Assembly (NCBI GenBank): GCA_963691885.1
Contig: OY829843.1
Coordinates: 4,960,001 to 5,024,000 of the forward strand
Source of the DNA: G963691885 sp963691885
GTDB lineage: Bacteria > Pseudomonadota > Alphaproteobacteria > UBA8366 > Aestuariispiraceae
Direction: 5' to 3'
Length of the DNA: 64,000 nt
This document shows, in pieces, positions 23,986 to 32,257 of this stretch. Both the position numbers and the translations under genes were made by a program. Each line of letters starts with the position of its first letter. Within the stretch, counting starts at the first letter, position 1. The notes under the pieces are model-generated. The model saw only the letters and a program-made list of their open reading frames with translations. It was not told the origin of the DNA and searched no databases.

Positions 23986-26763
23986 ATGACTGACCAAAGG
24001 ATTTCATTCACCCTCGACGGCCGCACTGTCGATGCGGGTCCGGACGAAAGCATCTGGCAGGTTGCCCAGCGCGAAGGGGTTGAGATCCCCCATCTCTGCT
24101 ACACCCCGGAACCGGGCTATCGCGCAGACGGAAACTGTCGCGCCTGCATGGTTGAGATCGAAGGCGAACGCGTCCTTGCCGCGTCCTGTATCCGCAAACC
24201 GACCGAAGGTATGGTTGTCAAGTTTGCGAGCGAGCGGGCAAAATCCAGCCGAAAGATGGTGTTCGAGCTTCTGATCGCCGATCAACCTGAAAAAGCCGTC
24301 GCCCATAAATCGGACAGTAAGTTCTGGAACTGGTCGGCAACCATGGGCTTGGAAGAAAGCCGCTTTCCGGAAAAGGCCAGCCCTGTGCTGGATGCCAGCC
24401 ATCCGGCCATGCGGGTCAACCTTGATGCCTGTATCCAGTGCAATCTCTGTGTTCGCGCCTGTCGTGAGGTTCAGGTCAATGACGTGATCGGGATGGCCTA
24501 TCGCGGACATGGCGCAAAAATCATCTTCGATTTTGATGATCCGATGGGGGAAAGTACCTGTGTTGCCTGTGGCGAATGCGTACAGGCCTGTCCGACAGGT
24601 GCCCTTATGCCGGCCACCCAGGTTGACGAAAAACAGCTATATCTGGGTGAAGCGGACAAAATCGTGAACTCTCTATGCCCGTATTGCGGTGTCGGATGTC
24701 AGACTGAGATCCACGTCAAGGACGATAAAATCCTGAAAGTTGACGGTCGGTCCGGCCCCGCCAACGAAAACCGTCTTTGCGTCAAAGGCCGCTTCGGGAT
24801 GGATTACGCGCGACATGCCAATCGCCTGACCAAACCTCTTATCCGCAAAGAAGGCGTGCCAAAGAGATGGGATGACGATGTCGACCCGGCAAACCCCTGG
24901 ACCCATTTCAGGGAAGCGACCTGGAAAGAAGCCCTCGAGCGGGCAGCTGGCGGTTTCAATCGTCTGAAGAGCGAACACGGCCCGGCCGCACTCGCAGGGT
25001 TTGGATCGGCAAAAGGCTCCAATGAAGAGGCGTATCTCTTCCAGAAGCTCATCCGGACAGGTTTTGGCACGAATAATGTCGATCACTGCACGCGTCTTTG
25101 TCATGCCTCCTCCGTCGCCGCCTTGATGGAAGGGATGAATTCCGGCGCGGTGACTGCGCCTTTCAATGATGCGGTAAAGGCGGATTTGATCATCGTGATC
25201 GGGGCCCGCCCGGGTCAGAACCACCCGGTCGCTGCAACCTATCTGAAGCAGGCCGTGAAGAACGGATCGAAAATGGTGGTTATGGATCCACGCAAGCAGG
25301 CGCTGACCAACCACGCCTGGCACCATTTGCAATTCAAGCCGGGTACCGATGTGGCCCTGCTGAACGCCATGATCCACGCCATCATCGATGAAGGCTTGAT
25401 CAACGAGGGCTACATCGCGGCCCATACCGAGGGCTATGATGCCATCGTCGAGAACGCCAAGGGCTTTGCACCGGAAAAGATGGCCGATATTTGCGGCATT
25501 CCGGCCGAAACAATCCGGGAAGTTGCGCGTGCCTATGCGACATCGAACCGCTCCATCATCTTTTGGGGTATGGGTGTTTCCCAGCATGTCCACGGAACAG
25601 ATAATGTACGATCACTGATCGCCCTTGCCGGGATCACCGGACAGATCGGTCGGGAAGGCACCGGCCTTCACCCGTTGCGCGGTCAGAACAACGTTCAGGG
25701 TGCATCCGATGTCGGCCTGATCCCCATGGTGTTCGCCGATTATAAATCCGTCGAAAACGAGGCTATCCGGACCCGGTATGAAGAATTCTGGGGAACCTCA
25801 CTGGATCCGGTGCGCGGCCTGACAGTCGTGGAGATTATCGACGCAATCCATGCAGACCAGGTCCGGGGCATGTATGTCATGGGTGAAAACCCGGCCATGT
25901 CCGACCCGGATACCCATCATGCGCGGGCCGCCCTGGCAAAACTGGAACACCTGGTTGTTCAGGAGATTTTCCTGACGGAAACCGCATTCCATGCCGACGT
26001 CATTCTGCCAGCCAGTGCCTTCCCGGAAAAATCCGGCACGTTCACAAATACCAATCGGCAAGTTCAACTGGCCAGACCGGCACTCACCCTGCCCGGTGAA
26101 GCGCGCCAGGATTGGGAAATCATTGTCGATCTGGCAAATGGGATCGGCCTCAACTGGACCTATACCCAGCCCAAGGAAATCTACGAAGAATTCCGCCAGG
26201 TCATGGACAGTATCAAAGGCATTTCGTGGGACCGTCTGGAACGCGACGGAAGCGCAACCTATCCCTGTGCCTCCGAAGACGAGCCAGGCAAGGCTGTAAT
26301 TTTTGACGACGGATACCCGACCGCCAACGGCAGGGTCCGTATGGTTCCAACCGATCTGACCCCTCCTGCAGAAGTGCCGGATGAAGAATACCCGATGGTT
26401 CTGACAACGGGTCGCCTGCTGGAGCACTGGCACACCGGGGCCATGACGCGCCGTTCAGCCGTTCTGGACAATATCGAACCGGAAGGCCAGGTCCATCTGC
26501 ATCCCAGCTGGATGCGCGATCATCAGATCCGCCCCGGCGATATGGTAGAGATCCAGACAAGGCGCGGTGCCATTCATCTGAAAGCACGGTCGGACACGGA
26601 TGTGACACCCGGCATGATCTTTGTGCCCTTCTGCTTTGCCGAGGGTCCGGCCAATATGCTGACAAACCCGCAACTGGACCCGTTCGGCAAAATTCCGGAA
26701 TTCAAGTTCTGCGCGGCACAGGTGTCCAAAATACCGCAAGTCAGCGAGATGGTTGCCGAGTGA
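23986..26763 (+). CDS. fdhA: Molybdenum formate dehydrogenase alpha subunit, Cys type
   Basis: 925 residues. In order: a [2Fe-2S] domain (Cys38, 51, 54, 68), two [4Fe-4S] ferredoxin motifs (CIQCNLCVRAC and CVACGECVQACPTG), the molybdopterin oxidoreductase cluster motif CPYCGVGC, the catalytic core with the active-site pair Cys372-His373 in CTRLCHASS, and the C-terminal cofactor-binding domain. It oxidises formate to CO2. Cys, not selenocysteine, is the metal ligand. No signal peptide, so cytosolic. Beta and gamma subunits, fdhD and cofactor genes are not adjacent. The ATG at 23986 follows AAGGTAA; an upstream TTG is the alternative. Confidence 0.93.
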   Translation: MTDQRISFTLDGRTVDAGPDESIWQVAQREGVEIPHLCYTPEPGYRADGNCRACMVEIEGERVLAASCIRKPTEGMVVKFASERAKSSRKMVFELLIADQPEKAVAHKSDSKFWNWSATMGLEESRFPEKASPVLDASHPAMRVNLDACIQCNLCVRACREVQVNDVIGMAYRGHGAKIIFDFDDPMGESTCVACGECVQACPTGALMPATQVDEKQLYLGEADKIVNSLCPYCGVGCQTEIHVKDDKILKVDGRSGPANENRLCVKGRFGMDYARHANRLTKPLIRKEGVPKRWDDDVDPANPWTHFREATWKEALERAAGGFNRLKSEHGPAALAGFGSAKGSNEEAYLFQKLIRTGFGTNNVDHCTRLCHASSVAALMEGMNSGAVTAPFNDAVKADLIIVIGARPGQNHPVAATYLKQAVKNGSKMVVMDPRKQALTNHAWHHLQFKPGTDVALLNAMIHAIIDEGLINEGYIAAHTEGYDAIVENAKGFAPEKMADICGIPAETIREVARAYATSNRSIIFWGMGVSQHVHGTDNVRSLIALAGITGQIGREGTGLHPLRGQNNVQGASDVGLIPMVFADYKSVENEAIRTRYEEFWGTSLDPVRGLTVVEIIDAIHADQVRGMYVMGENPAMSDPDTHHARAALAKLEHLVVQEIFLTETAFHADVILPASAFPEKSGTFTNTNRQVQLARPALTLPGEARQDWEIIVDLANGIGLNWTYTQPKEIYEEFRQVMDSIKGISWDRLERDGSATYPCASEDEPGKAVIFDDGYPTANGRVRMVPTDLTPPAEVPDEEYPMVLTTGRLLEHWHTGAMTRRSAVLDNIEPEGQVHLHPSWMRDHQIRPGDMVEIQTRRGAIHLKARSDTDVTPGMIFVPFCFAEGPANMLTNPQLDPFGKIPEFKFCAAQVSKIPQVSEMVAE

Positions 26764-26782
26764 ACAAAAGGCGCGGGTTCGT

Positions 26783-26801
26783 GTGAGGGGTATTCCCTCA
26801 C
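26783..26801 (+). other. Stem-loop after fdhA
   Basis: GTGAGGG at 26783-26789 pairs with CCCTCAC at 26795-26801 (perfect 7 bp, 5-base loop), 19 bp after the fdhA stop. It lacks a T run, so it is at best a weak or Rho-assisted 3' end or an mRNA-stabilising hairpin. The rest of 26802-27045 shows nothing else I can support. Confidence 0.4.
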
Positions 26802-27045
26802 CACAAGATGCATTCTTTCACCTGGCCTAGACTAGACCGTCGAAGGGCTCGGCGTTAACGACTCGCATTCGGGCGCATGAGGCATCAATAGGAAAATTTA
26901 CCTTCACCTATACCCTGATACCCTGAAAAGTTGTTTCTGCCTAAAAATCCGCGCATTTCAAACGCCTGAAAGCCATATTCGGTAATCAAATATTTACCTG
27001 TGTCCCTGTATCGTTTGTGAGCGAATAAGTTAGATCAGGTAAGTT

Positions 27046-27615
27046 ATGGCAACGCCCTTTTCAGAGATTGTAGACCCGACCCGGAGCGATTTTGAATCGA
27101 CCCGTATCCGGGATCTCTTTGATTATTGGTCCAGCAAGCGCCAAAACCCGCAAGGATTGGTGAGCCGGCGCGACATTGATATTCCCGTCGACCTTCCCAT
27201 GCTGGCCCGGATCATAACGATTGCTGACGTACCAAACGCAAACCTGTTGGAAACCATGCGCTTTCGCCTGGCAGGGACAGAGGTCACCAGCTGGATGAAA
27301 AAGGACATCACGGGCCTTTTGGTCCGCACCCTCTACAACGACAAAGATTGGGCCGTGTTGGAAGGCCAACTGCGAAAAACCATCCTTCATGAGGCGCCAT
27401 GCCTGTCCAGACAAAGGGTGGAATTCGTCGAACTGCAGGAACCATTGATCGCAGAACGATTGCTGCTGCCCGTGACGCTGTCCGGAGAACGCGTTGATCA
27501 AGTCATCGCTGCCACGAATTTTAAACCTGCAGAAGATGAAAAGAATGCAGGCCCAATCACCCTGCTTTCCCGAAACACGCGGATGAAAGAAACAACACCG
27601 GCGGGACGTCTTTAA
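27046..27615 (+). CDS. PAS_5-domain protein
   Basis: 189 residues. Residues about 20-165 match the PAS_5 family common in alphaproteobacteria: IRDLFDYWSSKRQNPQGLVS, RRDIDIPVDLPMLARIITIA, MRFRLAGTEVTSWMKKDITG. These are single-domain PAS proteins with no output domain; the ligand and partner are unknown. The ATG at 27046 follows AGGTAAG. It stands alone after fdhA and converges on the M20 gene. No membrane segment. Confidence 0.75.
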   Translation: MATPFSEIVDPTRSDFESTRIRDLFDYWSSKRQNPQGLVSRRDIDIPVDLPMLARIITIADVPNANLLETMRFRLAGTEVTSWMKKDITGLLVRTLYNDKDWAVLEGQLRKTILHEAPCLSRQRVEFVELQEPLIAERLLLPVTLSGERVDQVIAATNFKPAEDEKNAGPITLLSRNTRMKETTPAGRL

Positions 27616-27654
27616 GGCGGCCCAGATTGTCTCTGAGGGCTTATCCTCCCGTTC

Positions 27655-28920
27655 CTATCTACCGGAAAGAAGTGTCAGTGCGGCGGTCGCCATGACCTTC
27701 ATTGAGGTCATCATATCCTCTATATCGATATACTCATCGGGCTGATGGGCGAGATCGAGGATTCCCGGTCCATAGGCAATGCAATCCTTTAACTGCCCAA
27801 TTCGTGCTATATGCTTTTGATCATAGGTGCCGGGCGAACAGACCAGTTCGGCATCGCGGCCAATTTGCATCCTCAAAGCATCTGACACAGCCTGAACCAC
27901 CGGTGCGTCACGATCTGTAAGGGTCGGTAAAAACTCCATAATGTCCTTTAAATCATACCGGAACCCAGGGCGGGTTTCACTCAAGTCGCGGAGGATCGCC
28001 TCAACCTCGCCTTTCACTTGTTCTATTGGCTCCTCAATCAGGAAACGCCGATCCAGGATCATCTGGCATTGATCGGGGACAAGAGCCGCTGGCAAACCAT
28101 TAAAGCCTTCCGGCAATCCGCCATGGAAGGCGGCGATGTTCAGGGTTGATTGTCGCGCGCCCTCAGGCACGACCGGCATAGAGGTTTTTCTTTCCTCAAG
28201 GCGTGGAAAAATATCGGTTTCCAGGCGATGAAGGAACGCCCCCATATGACGGACCGCGCAATCACCGAGAAACGGCATGGATCCGTGAGCGATATGCCCG
28301 TGGGTGGTCACCTCTCCCCACCACACACCCCTATGACCAATGCAGACCCGGTCCACATTCAGCGGTTCAGGTATAATGACGTGATCCACACGTGGCCTGG
28401 AAAAAAAACCACGTTCTGACAAATAGGCCACGCCGCCATACCCGCCGGTCTCTTCATCAACCGTGCCGGAAATCTCTATCGCCCCGTCAAAATCGCAGCC
28501 TTCTTCGAGGATCGCCTCAACGGCAACCATCGCGGCGGCCAAGCCCCCTTTCATATCGCATGTGCCACGGCCATAGATCCGGCCATCTGCGATTTCGGCC
28601 CCAAACGGATCCCGGGTCCAGCCCTCCCCGGGCTCAACAACATCGATATGGCCGTTGAAATGAAGGCAGGGTCCGGGCCGACGCCCCTCAATCCGCGCCA
28701 CGACATTGGTTCTGGGGAATTCATCGCTGTCGCCAGGCGTGCCCGTCGCCCGCTCATAGGTGACATCGAAACCACGCATCTTCAAACGATCGCCGATCAA
28801 CTCGGCGCAGGGTGTATAGGCATCGCCCGGCGGGTTGATTGTCGGGATCCGGACCATGTCGCAGGTCAAGGCAACGACTTCGTCGCGCTTGCCCTCTATC
28901 CGTTTTAAGAGGCTTTCCAA
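27655..28920 (-). CDS. M20-family amidohydrolase (ArgE/DapE-like)
   Basis: 421 residues from the TTG at 28920. Zinc-peptidase motifs are in order: FNGHIDVVEPGEGWTRDPF (first metal His-Asp), GRGTCDMKGGLAA (bridging Asp), and TVDEETGGYGG (general-base Glu pair). The dimerisation domain and final His region (ILDLAHQPDEYI) follow. It hydrolyses an N-acyl amino acid or peptide; the exact substrate is not shown. The TTG is chosen because AGGAG lies 10 bases before it and family members begin just before the LLKRIEGKRDEVVALT stretch. No ATG fits. Confidence 0.85.
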   Translation of the reverse strand: MESLLKRIEGKRDEVVALTCDMVRIPTINPPGDAYTPCAELIGDRLKMRGFDVTYERATGTPGDSDEFPRTNVVARIEGRRPGPCLHFNGHIDVVEPGEGWTRDPFGAEIADGRIYGRGTCDMKGGLAAAMVAVEAILEEGCDFDGAIEISGTVDEETGGYGGVAYLSERGFFSRPRVDHVIIPEPLNVDRVCIGHRGVWWGEVTTHGHIAHGSMPFLGDCAVRHMGAFLHRLETDIFPRLEERKTSMPVVPEGARQSTLNIAAFHGGLPEGFNGLPAALVPDQCQMILDRRFLIEEPIEQVKGEVEAILRDLSETRPGFRYDLKDIMEFLPTLTDRDAPVVQAVSDALRMQIGRDAELVCSPGTYDQKHIARIGQLKDCIAYGPGILDLAHQPDEYIDIEDMMTSMKVMATAALTLLSGR

Positions 28921-28977
28921 AATCCCCAATCTCCTGTTTTCTGTTGTATCATTGCGCTCCCGTTGCGGGCTTACAAG

Positions 28978-29763
28978 ATGGATGATCCGCAAAAGGACCA
29001 CCGACCAACACGAAACATGCGAATTATGGACCGAGTTCAGCACCTGGAAAACCGTCTATCAACACTGTTGCATCCAAGCCGCTCAGATCACGGGCACCTT
29101 ACCGCGACACGGGTTTTAGTCGGCCTGAACTGGACAATGGTCTCAACTGAGGTTTCTACGGGTCTGGTCCAATCCCCAAATAGGGACAAAACGGGATGTG
29201 CACCGGTTCAAAAAGCAGGTTCGTATTCAGGCCAGCGCCTGGCCGATCTCGCGGAACTTCGGGGCAGCCCCAACCCGCTTGAACGCTCCATCGGCGTCGC
29301 AGCCTGCAACGCGGCATGGAACAGCAGAGGTCGCGAAAAACCCAATGCAAACGGATTGGACCTCGTCCAGGACAAGGGGCATCGCACCGTCATTGTCGGG
29401 CGCTTTCCCGATCTGGATCGGCGCCTCCCCAATGCCGCCATACTAGAACGAGAACCCCGCAACGGTGAATTCGGCGCGGAGAAAGCAACCGACCTAATTC
29501 CGGGGGCCGAATACCTTGTCATAACCGCGTCTACCATAACCAATGGGACTCTTGCAGGACTGCTGGCCCTGAACACGTCTGCCTACACCGTTCTTATCGG
29601 TCCCGGAACCCCGCTTTGCGAAGGCTTGTTTGACCTCGGCATCAATGCCTTGTCAGGGTTCAGTGTCTCGGACGAGGACAAGCTTGCCGGGGTTATATCC
29701 GAGGGCGGCGCGGTCCGACAGTTCAAACCCACAGGCCGCAATATCACGATCACCAGAGATTAG
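28978..29763 (+). CDS. DUF364 putative metal-chelation protein
   Basis: About 261 residues from the ATG at 28978, one of several possible starts. The body matches DUF364/DUF4213: RSIGVAACNAAWN, then VIVGRFPDLDRRLPNAAILE, ITASTITNGTLAGLLALNTS and VLIGPGTPLCEGLFDLGINA. Members bind a pterin-like or metal ligand; function is not settled. It is divergent from the M20 gene with a very short gap, so the two share a promoter region. Ribosome binding site not clear. Confidence 0.72.
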   Translation: MDDPQKDHRPTRNMRIMDRVQHLENRLSTLLHPSRSDHGHLTATRVLVGLNWTMVSTEVSTGLVQSPNRDKTGCAPVQKAGSYSGQRLADLAELRGSPNPLERSIGVAACNAAWNSRGREKPNANGLDLVQDKGHRTVIVGRFPDLDRRLPNAAILEREPRNGEFGAEKATDLIPGAEYLVITASTITNGTLAGLLALNTSAYTVLIGPGTPLCEGLFDLGINALSGFSVSDEDKLAGVISEGGAVRQFKPTGRNITITRD

Positions 29764-29778
29764 GTCGGTGTATAACGA

Positions 29779-29802
29779 GATCGGCGCCCTAAGGCGCCGA
29801 TC
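29779..29802. other. Strong stem-loop between convergent genes
   Basis: GATCGGCGCC-CTAA-GGCGCCGATC is a perfect 10-bp stem with a tetraloop, between the DUF364 stop (29763) and the broken sorting-tail gene ending at 29834. Neither strand has a T run directly after the stem, so it is not a classical terminator, but position and strength suggest a shared 3' end. Confidence 0.5.
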
Positions 29803-29833
29803 GCAAATCAAAAAAATCGCCCTTTCAGAGGCT

Positions 29834-30652
29834 TTATTTGCGGCGGCGACGCATCGCACCAACCACGCCAAAACCGATCATTGCTGTCGCCATAAGGGGC
29901 AGTGCAGCAGGAACCGGGACCACAGCCGCTGTTCCAGTGAAGAAAAAGTCACTGGCAGCAATATGGTTCTTGGTGGCTTCATTATAATTGATGGAATGGT
30001 CGACCCAACCATGACCTTCCACACGCCCATCACAAGCTGGATGAGTTCCGCAGCGACCTGGGTCGTTTGGATCACCATACAGGAAGGTATATTGACTGTT
30101 GCTCTTGTCCACCAGGTTGATCACCAAACCAAGGCTCGAAAGGTTGCTAAGGCTGTTCTGTTCAGTCTCATTGACCGCGGTCAGATCAAGGTCGAACAAA
30201 GGGGCAATGATCCCTTTGTTTTCGGAGCTGCTATTCGTCACCTGTACCGGCAAATGCTCGTCACCAGGCGCTCCTGGAACGACAAAATCATTATAAGTGA
30301 AATCGAGGAACCAAGACCCTGAATTATCTGGATCATACGCAGATCCAGTATCGCGACCTCCGGTGACAATACCGCGAATGTTCAAGGTGCTTTCGTTTGT
30401 CACATCATCGGTCGTCAGGGTCATTTTGACGGTGCTGTCTCCACCGGCTTCAAAATTGATTGACCAGATATCACGTTTATCGCCAGAAAATAGGCCGTCC
30501 AGTCGAAGACCGTAAAAGGGTGCGGCAGCCCCGCCGTCGGGATGATTGAAGAGATCTCATTGTTGCACAATGGGTGCTGCAGATGATGTTGTTGCAAAAC
30601 CGCCTAGCGCGATCACCGCGCCTGCCACACCAGCCAGAATGTGTTTTTTCAT
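29834..30652 (-). pseudogene. VPLPA-CTERM exported protein with in-frame TGA
   Basis: Reading in one frame on the minus strand: signal peptide MKKHILAGVAGAVIALGGFA and ATTSSAAPIVQQ from the ATG at 30652 (AGGA just upstream), then TGA at 30557-30559, then DLFNHPDGGAAAPFYGLRLD and on without a break to the C-terminal sorting tail VPVPAALPLMATAMIGFGVV plus GAMRRRRK. Only the one stop interrupts an otherwise intact 272-codon frame. Exosortase-type tails direct proteins to the cell surface. As read, only a 31-residue fragment would be made. A sequencing error or readthrough cannot be excluded. Confidence 0.75.
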
Positions 30653-30816
30653 TTGTTCCTCCCAAACCGCGTACCTGAATACGCTATCAGACACTGTGAC
30701 CGCGCATGTCAATGGAACGAAGGTATGTGACGGTTTTTTTGAACGTGGATTGACCAAGACCGCTTCAAAATCAGACAGCCATCGACAAATTGTTGAGAAA
30801 CGACAGCAAGACTGGC

Positions 30817-32217
30817 CTATAACAGGACGATCGCCGCCAGTCCTAAAAATGCAAAAAACCCGACAACATCGGTGATGGTGGTCAGAACAACAGTTGACGC
30901 GACGGCCGGGTCAATCCGCATCCTTTCCAGCACGAGCGGGGTCATTGAACCCGCCAGGCCGGCGATCAGCATATTGATCACCATGGCCGCCGCGATAACC
31001 ACACCGATCATGACATCGCCAAACCAGGCCCAGGCAAGTCCCCCAATCAAAATGGCGAACAAAATCCCGTTGACGCCCCCCACCAGGACTTCTTTCAAAA
31101 CGATCCTGGCGGCATTCCCTGGTGTGAGCTCGTTTGTGGCAAGCGCCCGCACGGCGACGGTCAGTGTTTGGGTTCCGGCATTTCCCCCCATTGAAGCAAC
31201 GATGGGCATCAAAACGGCCAGGGCGATAACGCTTTCAATCGTGTCTTCGAAAAGCGCAATTACAACGCTGGCCAGAACCGCTGTCAGCAAGTTCAAGAAC
31301 AACCAGGAGAAACGCAAACGGGTCGTTTCGGCGACATCGGAATAAAAGTCATCTTCCCGGACACCGCCCAGTTTCAGAATATCTTCTTCATGTTCTTCAT
31401 CCAGAACATTCACAATGTCATCAACCGTGATCACACCGATCAGGCGTCCGGCATCGTCGACAACCGGTGCTTCAACCAGACCATATTGCCGAAAGAAAAA
31501 GGCGACATCCTCCTGATCCATCGCGACCGGGATGATCTTGGGGTCCGCCTCCATGATCTGGTTGATCAGGATAGGGCGTTTGGTCCGTAACAACCGGGAC
31601 AGTTGCACCATACCGATCGGACGATGGGCCGGATTCACTACAATAATATTGTAAAATGCATCCGGCATATCTTTTTTATAGGCCCGCATGAAATCGATCA
31701 TCTGTCCGACGGACCAGAAATCTGAAACCGTCACCACTTCGCGGCGCATGATGCGCCCGGCACTCTCTTCCGGGAATGCCAGGGACTGTTCAATCAACAG
31801 CCTTTCATCAGCCGGGATAGCATCCAGCAATTCACGTTGATCCGCCTCATCCAGATCCTCGATCAGATCAATGGCGTCATCGGATTCCATGTCGCTGACC
31901 ATGCTGGCCAGCTGTTCGGTGTCGAGATATTCGAGGATGTCTTCCCTTGCGGTGTAATCCATCTGGCTCAGGATTTCAGGATCGAGATCAGGCCCCAGCG
32001 CGTCGACAATCGTCTCGCGATCGCCGCTGGTCATCCGCTCAATCAGATCCGCTATGTCGGCTGCATGCAGACCATCCAAATGGTTGCGGATGGCCTCAAC
32101 ATCATCATCGTCAACCGCGAGCTGAACCGCATCGATCAGTTCCTCGGTCAGACCATAAAGCTCGTCAAATGCCTCTTCCGCTTCGTCTTCCGGGCTTTTG
32201 GTTTCGATTTCCGACAT
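30817..32217 (-). CDS. mgtE: Magnesium transporter MgtE
   Basis: 466 residues. An acidic N-terminal helical domain (about 40-140), a CBS pair (about 145-270), and a C-terminal membrane domain of five segments (about 295-466) with LMPIVASMGGNAGTQTLTVA, the MgtE pore signature. The N and CBS domains close the channel when cell Mg is high. It lies 40 bp downstream of maeB on the same strand, so likely an operon; there is no room for a riboswitch. The gap 30653-30816 shows no clear terminator. Confidence 0.95.
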   Translation of the reverse strand: MSEIETKSPEDEAEEAFDELYGLTEELIDAVQLAVDDDDVEAIRNHLDGLHAADIADLIERMTSGDRETIVDALGPDLDPEILSQMDYTAREDILEYLDTEQLASMVSDMESDDAIDLIEDLDEADQRELLDAIPADERLLIEQSLAFPEESAGRIMRREVVTVSDFWSVGQMIDFMRAYKKDMPDAFYNIIVVNPAHRPIGMVQLSRLLRTKRPILINQIMEADPKIIPVAMDQEDVAFFFRQYGLVEAPVVDDAGRLIGVITVDDIVNVLDEEHEEDILKLGGVREDDFYSDVAETTRLRFSWLFLNLLTAVLASVVIALFEDTIESVIALAVLMPIVASMGGNAGTQTLTVAVRALATNELTPGNAARIVLKEVLVGGVNGILFAILIGGLAWAWFGDVMIGVVIAAAMVINMLIAGLAGSMTPLVLERMRIDPAVASTVVLTTITDVVGFFAFLGLAAIVLL

Positions 32218-32257
32218 TCAAACCAACTCTCGTTCCAGCCTGCGGATTGCTTGTGTA

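Noticed and set aside
30510..30559. TGA at 30557-30559 as a selenocysteine codon with a CGGC-GGGGCT-GCCG hairpin 20 bases downstream
   Set aside because: The stem is only 4 bp, sorting-tail proteins are not known selenoproteins, and the formate dehydrogenase of this window uses Cys.
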